From Hyphomonadaceae bacterium (GTDB lineage Bacteria > Pseudomonadota > Alphaproteobacteria > Caulobacterales > Hyphomonadaceae), in NCBI GenBank assembly GCA_027485145.1, contig JAIXRO010000141.1:1-64000 (forward strand): DNA of 64,000 bases, given 5' to 3'. Made by a program: the position numbers and the translations under genes. Numbering within the stretch: the stretch's first letter is position 1; every line of letters begins with the position of its first letter. The notes beneath the pieces were generated by a model. That model saw nothing but the letters and a program-made list of their open reading frames with translations, was not told where the DNA came from and made no database searches. Positions 1 to 9,003 of the stretch are shown in pieces.

Positions 1-652
1 AGTCGACGGCATAATTCGTCGGCTGGCTGTCAAAGTCGGTACGGCCGGTGGCAGCTTCATAGTTGGCCTTGTCGGACGGACGGCCCTTGTGGATGCCGTT
101 GGAGACGAACTCGATGGCGGTGTCGGAGTCGTCCTTGATGTCCATGTAGGTATAGGTCCAGTTCCACTGGTTGCCTTGCATCTTGATGTTGACGAAGCCT
201 TTTTCGGCGGCGTCAGGGAAATGGTTCTTGGTGTAGGCGAGGTGCTCGGCAGTCTTGCCCTCGGCGAGCAGCGCCTTCGACGTAGCCGCGATCTGGCCGA
301 GGTTCGGCGTTACACCCTGATAATAGAGGTTCGGGAAGGAAAGGCTGGCAATGCCGACGAGGATCAGCGCCGGCACAACTGTCCAGATCACTTCGACCGT
401 CGTGTTGTGGCTGAACTTGCGCGGCGTCTTGTTCGCAGCGCTGCTGTAGCGCACCATCACCCAGACGAGCAGCACCGTCACCAGCGCCGTGATCAGCGTG
501 ATGATCCAGAGCAGGACGACGTGGAAGTCATGGATGCGTTCCGCGATGCGCGTCGCCGCCGGCTGGAAGTTGATCGCGCCGTCCTCGGGCAGCGCCGCAA
601 AGGCGGGCGAGGCGAACAGGATGGCGGACAAGGCGGCAAACAGGTGTCGCAA
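1..652 (-). CDS. coxB: Cytochrome c oxidase subunit II (3' end cut by window edge)
   Basis: Minus-strand reading frame from a TTG start (GAGG upstream) gives signal peptide LRHLFAALSAILFASPAFA, two TM segments and ...VNIKMQGNQWNWTYTYMD..., typical of CoxB. Open to the left edge. Confidence 0.88.
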   Translation of the reverse strand, partial: MRHLFAALSAILFASPAFAALPEDGAINFQPAATRIAERIHDFHVVLLWIITLITALVTVLLVWVMVRYSSAANKTPRKFSHNTTVEVIWTVVPALILVGIASLSFPNLYYQGVTPNLGQIAATSKALLAEGKTAEHLAYTKNHFPDAAEKGFVNIKMQGNQWNWTYTYMDIKDDSDTAIEFVSNGIHKGRPSDKANYEAATGRTDFDSQPTNYAVD

Positions 653-833
653 GTTGAAAGACCTCGGTAGTGTTTCAGGCACAGGCCCGGATTTGGGAGC
701 TTGGATTCGCAAACTTCCTATACCAGCCCCGGCCTTAACCCCAGACCTTTCCGCGCTCAAAATTGTCGCAGCGCATCGCCGCACGCGCGAATTCGTGCTA
801 TGTCCGAAGTCATAGAAACACAGGGAGTCAACT

Positions 834-1385
834 ATGTTCCGGGTCTTCGCTCTTGCGGCGTGTGCCGCCCTCCTCGCACCACTCGCCGGCGCCCAGGTCA
901 CCGTCATCGGCGGGGGAATTGCCCGCGACTGCTACGACGCCGTTAAGTATGGTCTCACTCAACCTTCCGAGGCCGAGGAGATCTGCACCCGCGCCCTGCA
1001 ACTTGGGGCGCTGAACCTCTCCAACAAGGCCGCGACCTACACGAATCGCGGTGTGCTCCGGATGCGTCAGGGCGACTATGACGCCGCCCTTGGTGATTAC
1101 GCCGTATCCAAGCGCATGCGCCCGGAAACCGGCGCCACCTGGCTGAACGAAGGCGCGGCGCTGATCTTCAAGAAGGATTACCCCGCCGCCCTCGCCTCGC
1201 TGGAAAAGGCGATCGAACTCAATTCCGAGGACCTGTATGCGGCCTATTTCAACCGGGCGATTGCCCGTGAGAACATGGGCGACATTCAGGGCGCTTATTA
1301 TGATTTCGTCAAATCGAAAGAGCTGAACCCGGATTTCCCGCACACCGACAGCCAGATCGCCCGCTTCACAGTCATCACGAATTGA
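834..1385 (+). CDS. TPR-repeat protein with signal peptide
   Basis: 183 aa; N-terminal signal sequence and repeated TPR-like helices (ATYTNRGVLRMRQGDYDAALGDY, ATWLNEGAALIFKKDYPAALASLEKAIELN). Confidence 0.8.
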   Translation: MFRVFALAACAALLAPLAGAQVTVIGGGIARDCYDAVKYGLTQPSEAEEICTRALQLGALNLSNKAATYTNRGVLRMRQGDYDAALGDYAVSKRMRPETGATWLNEGAALIFKKDYPAALASLEKAIELNSEDLYAAYFNRAIARENMGDIQGAYYDFVKSKELNPDFPHTDSQIARFTVITN

Positions 1386-1431
1386 CACAACACGGCTTGC
1401 CCAAGGCGAGGGCGCGCCGCATCTTGCAAGG

Positions 1432-2835
1432 ATGACAGACACACCCTTGCCGTTTGACGTGACCGACGCCCTGCCGCTGCTGTCCGATGCAGCCCGGGGC
1501 GCAGATGATGCCGACCTGTATGTCGAGCGATCCCGCTCGGAGAGTTTCGTCTTCGATGACGGCCGGCTGAAATCTGCCGCCTACGACACCGATCAGGGCT
1601 TCGGCCTCCGGGTCGTCGCGGGCGAATCTCAGGGCGCAGGCTATGCCTCGCAGCTGACGCTGGAGGCCATCCGCCGCGCCGCCGGCACCGCTGCGCAGGC
1701 CAAGCGCGGCTATTCGGGAAAGCTCGCCGCCGGTCCGCAACCGACCAACCGGCGCCTCTATGCGCCGATTGACCCCACCCTGAACCCGGGCTTCACCGAC
1801 AAGACGAGCCTGCTCGCCGAGATCGATGCCTTCGCCCGCGCCGCCGACCCACGCGTCGTGCAGGTCTCGGTCTCGCTGTCGGGCAGCCATACAGAGGTGG
1901 ATATCCTGCGCCCCGACGGCGCCCATTTCCACGATGTGCGCCCCCTCGTCCGCCTCAACGTGTCGGTGACAATGGAAGAGAACGGCCGGCGCGAATCGGC
2001 GGGCTGGGGCGCGGGTGGGCGCGCGGCTTACGAAGAATGGATCCAGCCCGGCCGCTGGCAGGCTATGGTACGCAGGGCGATCCGCAAGGCCGAAGTCAAC
2101 CTGCAATCGATCCCCGCCCCCGCCGGCGAGATGGAAGTGGTGCTCGGCCCAGGCTGGCCCGCCGTGCTTCTGCACGAAGCCGTCGGCCACGGCCTCGAGG
2201 GCGACTTCAACCGCAAGGGCACCAGCGTCTATGCCGGCCGTATCGGCGAACAGGTCGCCGCCAAAGGCGTTACCGTGATTGATGACGGCTCGATCGAAGC
2301 CCGCCGCGGCTCGCTCTCCTTTGACGACGAAGGCACGCCCACCCAGCGGACGGTGCTGATCGAGGACGGCATCCTGAGGGGCTACATGCAGGACCGCATG
2401 AACGCCCGCCTGATGGGCATGGAGCCGACGGGCAACGGCCGCCGCGAAAGCTACGAATCGCAGACCATGCCGCGGATGACCAACACCGTGATGCTCGGCG
2501 GCGACCGCGACCCGAACGAAATCGTCGCCTCGATCAAGCGCGGCCTCTGGGCGGTCGATTTCGGCGGCGGCCAGGTGGACATCACCTCCGGCAACTTCGT
2601 GTTCCAGTGCACCGAGGCCTATCTCGTCGAGAACGGCAAGATCGTCGCCCCGGTCAAGAACGCCACACTGATCGGCCATGGCCCGACTGTGCTGTCGGAC
2701 GTCACGATGATCGGCAATGATTTCGCGATGGATGACGGGGTCGGCGTCTGCGGCAAGGCGGGCCAGTCCGTTCCGGTCGGCGTCGGCCAGCCAACGCTCA
2801 AAGTCGGGTCACTGACGGTCGGCGGCGCGGGTTAA
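1432..2835 (+). CDS. tldD: Metalloprotease TldD
   Basis: 467 aa; HEAVGHGLEGDFNRKGTSVYAGRIGEQVA motif and C-terminal GKAGQSVPVGVGQPTLKVGSLTVGG. Confidence 0.95.
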   Translation: MTDTPLPFDVTDALPLLSDAARGADDADLYVERSRSESFVFDDGRLKSAAYDTDQGFGLRVVAGESQGAGYASQLTLEAIRRAAGTAAQAKRGYSGKLAAGPQPTNRRLYAPIDPTLNPGFTDKTSLLAEIDAFARAADPRVVQVSVSLSGSHTEVDILRPDGAHFHDVRPLVRLNVSVTMEENGRRESAGWGAGGRAAYEEWIQPGRWQAMVRRAIRKAEVNLQSIPAPAGEMEVVLGPGWPAVLLHEAVGHGLEGDFNRKGTSVYAGRIGEQVAAKGVTVIDDGSIEARRGSLSFDDEGTPTQRTVLIEDGILRGYMQDRMNARLMGMEPTGNGRRESYESQTMPRMTNTVMLGGDRDPNEIVASIKRGLWAVDFGGGQVDITSGNFVFQCTEAYLVENGKIVAPVKNATLIGHGPTVLSDVTMIGNDFAMDDGVGVCGKAGQSVPVGVGQPTLKVGSLTVGGAG

Positions 2836-2904
2836 ACCACGCCGACCCTTGGCGGTGTGCTGACGCGGCGTTACACACGCGTGTCAGAGCCGGGGGCATG
2901 AGAC

Positions 2905-4026
2905 ATGAGCGGTGAACTCGAAGCTGGCGGCGCGCTGATCACCGCGGGCCTCGCCTCCAAGGCCCTTCAGGACGGTGAAGGCCACGGACATGGCGATGGC
3001 GGCCCCTGCATAAACTGCGGCACGGTGTTGAACGGCAAGTTCTGCGGAAACTGCGGCCAGCCGGCCCACATCCACCGCACGCTTTGGCACCTCGTCGAGG
3101 AAGCCCTGCACGGAATCCTCCATTTCGACGGCCGCTTCTGGCACACGCTGCCCAAGCTGACATTCCGTCCCGGCACGCTGACGCATGACTATATCGAGGG
3201 CCGCCGCGCCCGCTACATCTCGCCTCTGGCGGCGTTTCTGTTCACCATCTTCCTGATGTTCTTCGTGTTCGCCATGACGGGCGGGCCGAACATTGCCAGC
3301 AATTCCGAGGCGGCAGATCAGGACGCCATTGTTGCCGAAGTGAAAGCCGATCTTGCTGCGGAAGGGCTCGAAATGCCTCCCGGCCTCGAAGCGGGTCTTG
3401 AGGCAGCCGCGGGACCCGCGGACGCGGATACGCCTGCCCAGGCGGACGTTGCGGCTTCCGATGCACCTGCAGATCCGGTCGCCACGCCGGCTCCGGAAGA
3501 CGACGTGATCTATGACGAAAAAGCCGATGGTACCTGGCAGGAGCGGTGGCGCCGGGCCGTCGAGAACGGCAACATCAATATCGGGTTCGGAACCCCGGCC
3601 GAGCAGGAAAAAATCAAGAAGAAGCTGCTGAACCCGGACCTCCTGCTCTACAAATTCGAGAACTCGGCCTACAAGTTTTCCTTCCTGCTGGTGCCGCTGT
3701 CCCTGCCCTTCGTGGCGCTTGTCTTTCTCTGGAAACGCGGCGTGACATTGTTCGATCACGGCGTGTTCGTGCTCTATTCGCTGACCTTCGTATCGCTCAT
3801 GTTCATGGTGATCGCGCTGATGTTGAAGGTCCCCGGCGGCTGGCTGGACGGGCTGGCAACCGCGCTCCCAATGGCCTTGCCGGTGCACATGTTCTTCCAA
3901 CTCAAGGGCGCCTACCGCCTCGGCTGGTTCTCGGCGCTCTGGCGCACGCTGTTCCTGCAGATCGCGGCGATGTTGTGCCTGTCGGTCTTCGGGCTCATCA
4001 TTATCCTCATAGGCCTCCTGGGCTAA
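2905..4026 (+). CDS. DUF3667-like membrane protein with zinc-ribbon N-terminus
   Basis: 373 aa; CINCGTVLNGKFCGNCGQ zinc ribbon, GTLTHDYIEGRRARYISPLAAFLFTIF, several TM helices, Ala/Pro/Asp-rich loop. Confidence 0.7.
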   Translation: MSGELEAGGALITAGLASKALQDGEGHGHGDGGPCINCGTVLNGKFCGNCGQPAHIHRTLWHLVEEALHGILHFDGRFWHTLPKLTFRPGTLTHDYIEGRRARYISPLAAFLFTIFLMFFVFAMTGGPNIASNSEAADQDAIVAEVKADLAAEGLEMPPGLEAGLEAAAGPADADTPAQADVAASDAPADPVATPAPEDDVIYDEKADGTWQERWRRAVENGNINIGFGTPAEQEKIKKKLLNPDLLLYKFENSAYKFSFLLVPLSLPFVALVFLWKRGVTLFDHGVFVLYSLTFVSLMFMVIALMLKVPGGWLDGLATALPMALPVHMFFQLKGAYRLGWFSALWRTLFLQIAAMLCLSVFGLIIILIGLLG

Positions 4027-4058
4027 GCGGCCTTCACCCGGAGCGAAAGGAGCCCCCC

Positions 4059-4466
4059 ATGAACTTCAAATCGATTGTCGCGGCGATGTTTGCGCTCGGC
4101 GGCGCCGGCCACGCCGCCGCGCAAGATGTCTCGGTCCAGACCGTTCACGAGTATGCCGCAAAGGGCGATGTGCTCCTCGTGGACGTTCGCCGCGCAGACG
4201 AATGGGCGGAGACCGGTGTTGCGCCCGGAGCCGCGCTGATCACCCTTCAGGACACGGACTTTCTCGGACGCCTCGCCATCGCGGCGGGCGGCAACAAGGA
4301 CGCCGCGATCGCGTTCATCTGCCGCTCTGGCGTGCGCTCCGCGGCCGCCGCCGAGAAGGCGCGCGCGGCAGGCTATAGCAACGTCTATAACGTCACCGGC
4401 GGCATGAGCGTGGCGGGCGGCTGGATCGACGCCGGCCTGCCCGTGGTCGGCGCAGGATCACCCTGA
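4059..4466 (+). CDS. Rhodanese-like domain protein, secreted
   Basis: ATG at 4059 preceded by AAAGGAG; signal peptide; LLVDVRRADEWAETGVAPGA ... FICRSGVRSAAAAEKARAAGYSNVYNVTGGM. Confidence 0.88.
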   Translation: MNFKSIVAAMFALGGAGHAAAQDVSVQTVHEYAAKGDVLLVDVRRADEWAETGVAPGAALITLQDTDFLGRLAIAAGGNKDAAIAFICRSGVRSAAAAEKARAAGYSNVYNVTGGMSVAGGWIDAGLPVVGAGSP

Positions 4467-6467
4467 AGCGGCGTCTGCCTTGAGCGCAGCTTCCGGAGCG
4501 TCCACGTTCGCCATCCAGCGCTTGACGAGCGGTGCTACGAGCAACATCAGGAAGCCGATGATCATGCCGATGTATCCGATGGACGAGAACACCTGGATGT
4601 AGTTCGCCTTGGCGCCTGCCAGGTCGACGATTTGTCCGCCCACGGTTTCCGCGCCCGCTGCCGACGCAATCACACCCGAAAGCGCGTTGCCAAGTCCGGA
4701 ATAGACAAACCACGCCGCCATGAACAATCCGACCAGCGAGGCTGGCGCCAGCTTGGTCATCGCCGACAGGCCAACCGGCGACAGCATCAACTCTGCCATC
4801 GTGTGGATCCAGTAGATCGCGAAAATAAAGATGACGGGCGTCAATGCAGCGGCACCGACGCTCGACATGCCGCCGACCAGCACGAGGTAGCCAAGGCCTG
4901 CGCCGAAGACGCCGATGGCAAATTTTACCGGCGTCGAAGGCTCCCATTTGTGTTTGGCAAGCCAGACCCACAGCCAGGCCACGGCCGGTGCGAACAGGAA
5001 GATGAAACCGGCATTCAGCGACTGGAAAACAGGGGTCGGTACGCTCCAGCCGAATATGTTCGTATCGACGAGACGGCTCGTCACCAGCGTGAGCGATGAA
5101 CCGGCCTGTTCGAACAACGACCAGAAGGGAATCTGCGCAATGGCAAAGTAAACCGCAGCCCACATCCGCGTCCGCGCCGCGCCTTTAAGGCGGAGGATGG
5201 AATATCCAATCATGTAGATGAACATGGCGATGCCGACGATCATGGCCAGCGTGCCCACGATTTCGGCATAGATCAGCAGGCTGATTGAAACGAGGATCAC
5301 CAGCAATGCCGATCCGTAACAGGCCATCTCGACGGTCACCGGGCCGAACACGCGCTGTTTCAGTTTCTCCGGGTCAGGCGGCGCGGCTTTGCCGTCGAGC
5401 CAGCCCTGTCCGAACCGGAAGACCAGCAACCCGAGCAACATGCCCACGCCTGCAAGGCCGAAACCCCAGGCCCAGCCATACAGCACGCCGAGGATACCGC
5501 AGGAGAAGGTCGCGAGGAACGAACCGAGGTTGATGCCCATATAGAAAAGGGTGAATCCGCCATCGCGCCGGGGATCACCTTCCGGATACAGATCACCCAC
5601 GATGGTCGATACGTTCGGCTTCAGGAAGCCGACGCCCGTGATGATCAGGGCCAGCGAAAGATAGAGGATGTTGACGTACAGCGCCTGTCTTTCGACTTCC
5701 GTCTTGTAGGAGCCGTCAGGGAAGGTCGCGACGGCTGCCGTGTCTGCCGCCGTGGCATCCGAGAGAAAGAGAAGGTCGGTTTCGCTCGATTCCTCGAACG
5801 GCAGTTCCTGGCCATTTTGGGCGACCAGCATCTTGCCGCCGCTTTCGGTGACAGGCAGGCGCTCGCCGTTCAGGACAAGTGTCGTCGTGGGCTCCGGACC
5901 GGCGCACGCCAGACCCGCGACCGCGCAGATATTCTGCACCAGACCGCGCGTTTCGCGTTCGATCACGTAATCGCCCGTGCCTTCATCCGTGATCGGCGCA
6001 ATACGCGCTTCGCCAAGCGTCGCGAAGTTTGTCGTTTCAAAAACGACGCGGCGAGTCTCGCCTTCGTACTCCACAAAAAGCTGGCGGCGATTGTCGCGGC
6101 CCTCGGCCACGATTTCGAACTCGCCGGCAGGTGTGATCAGCGTTTCGCGCGACCCCTCGCCCTCGAACGCCATGCCGAAATGGCCCAGCACGAGAAGGAT
6201 CGCCCCGAAGGTCACGGCCTTGCCCTGCCCGAGATACTTGTCGGACAGCACGCCGCCCACAATCGACATGATGTAAACCAGCGCGATGTAGGCGCCGTAG
6301 ATCACGTTCGAGCGTTCGTCCGAGAACAGGAAATGCTGGGTCAGGTAAAGCAGCAACAGTCCGCGCATGCCGTAGAAGGAAAATCGCTCCCACATTTCGG
6401 TAAGGAAGCAGATAACCAGTCCGCGCGGATGTCCGAGAAAGGATTTCTCCGGAACCGTTGTTGTCAT
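4458..6467 (-). CDS. POT/PTR-family peptide MFS transporter with large periplasmic-loop insertion
   Basis: EMWERFSFYGMRGLLLLYLTQ and GVGFLKPNVSTIVGDLYPEGDPRRDGGFTLFYMGINLGSFLA are POT signatures; ATG at 6467. Confidence 0.9.
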   Translation of the reverse strand: MTTTVPEKSFLGHPRGLVICFLTEMWERFSFYGMRGLLLLYLTQHFLFSDERSNVIYGAYIALVYIMSIVGGVLSDKYLGQGKAVTFGAILLVLGHFGMAFEGEGSRETLITPAGEFEIVAEGRDNRRQLFVEYEGETRRVVFETTNFATLGEARIAPITDEGTGDYVIERETRGLVQNICAVAGLACAGPEPTTTLVLNGERLPVTESGGKMLVAQNGQELPFEESSETDLLFLSDATAADTAAVATFPDGSYKTEVERQALYVNILYLSLALIITGVGFLKPNVSTIVGDLYPEGDPRRDGGFTLFYMGINLGSFLATFSCGILGVLYGWAWGFGLAGVGMLLGLLVFRFGQGWLDGKAAPPDPEKLKQRVFGPVTVEMACYGSALLVILVSISLLIYAEIVGTLAMIVGIAMFIYMIGYSILRLKGAARTRMWAAVYFAIAQIPFWSLFEQAGSSLTLVTSRLVDTNIFGWSVPTPVFQSLNAGFIFLFAPAVAWLWVWLAKHKWEPSTPVKFAIGVFGAGLGYLVLVGGMSSVGAAALTPVIFIFAIYWIHTMAELMLSPVGLSAMTKLAPASLVGLFMAAWFVYSGLGNALSGVIASAAGAETVGGQIVDLAGAKANYIQVFSSIGYIGMIIGFLMLLVAPLVKRWMANVDAPEAALKADAASG

Positions 6468-6581
6468 GTCTGTCACTAGCAAGCTCCCCAGCGCGCTGAA
6501 TTGCGTCGGCGCGCCGAAGGCCGCCGGAATATGTCAGAGGTTTGACCATGCCCCGCAGGGGGGCTCAAGGCGGTATTTGCT

Positions 6582-6607
6582 GTTGCGCAAGTCCGCGCTT
6601 GCGCAAC
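6582..6607. promoter_or_regulatory. Perfect 10-bp inverted repeat containing two TTGCGCAA palindromes
   Basis: GTTGCGCAAG-TCCGCG-CTTGCGCAAC, ~115 bp upstream of the POT transporter start. Confidence 0.5.
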
Positions 6608-6667
6608 GAAAATGCTCCACGCGCTCCATACGGGGTTTACGGAGAGGTTCTGGACGGGCCGACGGCC

Positions 6668-8047
6668 TCAATATGCCTCTTCGGCGAATACTTTCGTCAG
6701 GTCTTTCTTCCAAGGACCATGATAGCGCTGCAGCAGCCGTTCAGCGGGCGTCAGCCCGGAAGCGGCAATCTCGTCGAGGCCAGACAGGAAGCCTGACTCG
6801 TCATCACCCGCCGCCGATAGGAAGGCCCGGTCGCGCAAGCCGGCACGCGAAATCGCGAGCACTTCTTTCGCCAGGTCCTGCATCGACCGGCCACCCGGAA
6901 TCGGCGTACGCAGGCCGAGCGTGCGCACGCCTTGCCGCATCACTTCGCGCTCCGGCGCGGTCCAGTGTTTCACGAGGTCCCACGCCGCATCGAGCGAGGA
7001 TTGCGAGTAAAGGATGCCGGTCCAGAAGGCCGAGAAGGCGCACAGCCGGTCCCAGGGACCCGCATCCGAGCCGCGCATTTCGAGGAAACGCTTCAGGCGC
7101 ACTTCCGGGAAGATAGTCGAAAGGTGATCGACAAAATCGTCCATCGCGGGCCGCTCGCCCGGCAGGATCGGCAGCTTGCCGTCCATGAAATCGCGGAAGC
7201 TCAGGCCCGATGCGTCAAGATACTGGCCGCCCCGGCGCACGAAATACATCGGCACATCAAGCGCGTAGTCCACGTATTGCTCAAAGCCGAAGCCCTGCTC
7301 GAAGGCGAAGGGCAGCATGCCCGAGCGGTCAGGGTCCGTGTCGGTCCAAATCTGCGAGCGGTAGGACAGGAACCCGTTCGGCCGCCCGTCGATGAAAGGG
7401 GAGTTTGCAAACAGCGCCGTGCCGAGCGGCTGCAGCGCCAGCGACACGCGCAGCTTCTGAACCATGTCGGGCTCGGACGAGAAGTCGAGGTTCGCCTGGA
7501 CCGTGCAGGTCCGGAACATCATCTGTCGGCCAAGGCGCCCGACCTTGTCCATGTACGCGGTCATGATCTTGTAGCGGCCTTTCGGCATCACCGGCGTCTC
7601 GGCGAGGCTCCAGATCGGGCTCGCGCCAAGGCCGAGGAAGCCGATACCCAGTGGCTCAGCCAGTTCGCGCACTTCGGACAGGTGCTGGCCGACTTCCGTG
7701 CAGGTCTGGTGGATCGATTCCAGCGGCGCGCCGGAGAGTTCGAATTGCCCGCCGGGCTCCAGGCTGACGCTGGCGCCGCCTTTCTTGAGGCCGATCAGGT
7801 GGCCGCCTTCGATGATCGGGGCCCAGCCAAACCGGTCGCGCAGGCCTTCCAGCATCGTCAGAACCGAGGCCTTTCCGTCATACGGCAGAGGCCGCAGGCC
7901 ATCCCAGAGGAAGCCAAACTTCTCGTGTTCGGTGCCGATGCGCCAGTCGGTTTTCGGCTTGTTGCCGCCTTCGAGATACTCGACCAGTTCGGTCTTGCCG
8001 GCGATCCGGGGCGAGGCTTCGTCGATGTCACTTGTTGGCGTGGTCAT
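6668..8047 (-). CDS. gshA: Glutamate--cysteine ligase (plant/alphaproteobacterial type)
   Basis: MTTPTSDIDEASPRIAGKTELVEYLEGGNKPKTDWRIGTEHEKFGF ...; GCS2-type glutamate-cysteine ligase; start placed at internal ATG 8047. Confidence 0.88.
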   Translation of the reverse strand: MTTPTSDIDEASPRIAGKTELVEYLEGGNKPKTDWRIGTEHEKFGFLWDGLRPLPYDGKASVLTMLEGLRDRFGWAPIIEGGHLIGLKKGGASVSLEPGGQFELSGAPLESIHQTCTEVGQHLSEVRELAEPLGIGFLGLGASPIWSLAETPVMPKGRYKIMTAYMDKVGRLGRQMMFRTCTVQANLDFSSEPDMVQKLRVSLALQPLGTALFANSPFIDGRPNGFLSYRSQIWTDTDPDRSGMLPFAFEQGFGFEQYVDYALDVPMYFVRRGGQYLDASGLSFRDFMDGKLPILPGERPAMDDFVDHLSTIFPEVRLKRFLEMRGSDAGPWDRLCAFSAFWTGILYSQSSLDAAWDLVKHWTAPEREVMRQGVRTLGLRTPIPGGRSMQDLAKEVLAISRAGLRDRAFLSAAGDDESGFLSGLDEIAASGLTPAERLLQRYHGPWKKDLTKVFAEEAY

Positions 8048-8144
8048 CGTCGGGCCTCCCGGCACAGTTTCTCTTCGGCGAGGAGATAAGGCTGAAATGT
8101 GGCAACGCCAATGCCCCTTCCAAAATGTTGCACAACCGTCGCGA

Positions 8145-8912
8145 TCAATCCCAGTCGCCGCAGACCGCCTGCCAGAGCGCCATCGCGGCGACGGCGGCGG
8201 TCTCGGCGCGCAGGATGCGGGGGCCAAGGCTGACGGCGTAGGTCCCCGCCCGGCCGCGCAGGAAGGCGCGTTCCTCTGACGTGAAGCCGCCCTCCGGGCC
8301 GATCAGGATGGCCGCATCCCGGCCCTTCAGGCTCTCGAGAATGCGGCGCGCAGGCCCGGCGCGGCCATCCTCCCCGCCCCAGGGCGCCGCGGGATCGGCC
8401 CCCGCCTCATCACAGAAAACCAGCGCTGCAGCCGGTGGAAGCGCGGCCAACGCGACGTCCAGGGTGGTCAGATCGGCAATCTCGGGCAGGTCCAGCCGCT
8501 CGGTCTGCTCGGCCGCTTCGAGCGCGATCTTGCGAAAACGATCCAGCCGCACGGTTCGCGTTTGCGTGCGCTGGGTCAGAACCGGAACGATGCGTACCGC
8601 GCCCAGTTCGGTGGCTTTCTCGACGATCAGGTCGGTTTCGTCCTTCTTTACCGGCGCGAACAACAAGGTCAGCGCGGGCGATGCTGCGGGTGGCTGGATC
8701 CGGCGGCGGGTGACCGGCGAAACCGCCGCCTTCTTGCCCGCAGACGCCAGCGCGGCGTCCCACTCCCCGTCCCGGCCATTGAACAGGCGCACCTCGGCGC
8801 CGGATTCGAGGCGAAGCACACGCAGCAGGTAGTTCGATTGCTCCTCGTCCAGGGCGACGGCCTGCCCGGCAGAAAGATCAGCAGAAACAAAGAGTCGCGG
8901 CGTTGTCGGCAT
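8145..8912 (-). CDS. rsmE: 16S rRNA (uracil(1498)-N(3))-methyltransferase
   Basis: 255 aa; NYLLRVLRLESGAEVRLFNGRDGEWDA ... ILIGPEGGFTSEERAFL. Confidence 0.92.
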   Translation of the reverse strand: MPTTPRLFVSADLSAGQAVALDEEQSNYLLRVLRLESGAEVRLFNGRDGEWDAALASAGKKAAVSPVTRRRIQPPAASPALTLLFAPVKKDETDLIVEKATELGAVRIVPVLTQRTQTRTVRLDRFRKIALEAAEQTERLDLPEIADLTTLDVALAALPPAAALVFCDEAGADPAAPWGGEDGRAGPARRILESLKGRDAAILIGPEGGFTSEERAFLRGRAGTYAVSLGPRILRAETAAVAAMALWQAVCGDWD

Positions 8913-8972
8913 GCCCGGCGGTATAGTCCCGTTCGGGCTCGCCTGTCAGGTGTGGTTTTTGCATCACGCCGA

Positions 8973-8988
8973 GTGGTTTTGAAACCAC
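8973..8988. promoter_or_regulatory. Palindrome GTGGTTTTGAAACCAC in rsmE/ubiA divergent promoter region
   Basis: Perfect 7-bp arms around TG; a further GTGGTTTTT half-site lies ~20 bp upstream. Confidence 0.4.
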
Positions 8989-9003
8989 AACCGGTGCGAG
9001 AAC

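Noticed and set aside
1375-2679. Long antisense ORFs (434 aa opposite tldD, and many similar ones opposite hisD, murA, mutB, glpK, nitronate monooxygenase)
   Set aside because: They lie opposite well-supported conserved genes and are the expected by-product of high-GC third-codon-position bias; translations are low-complexity and Arg/His/Gly-rich.
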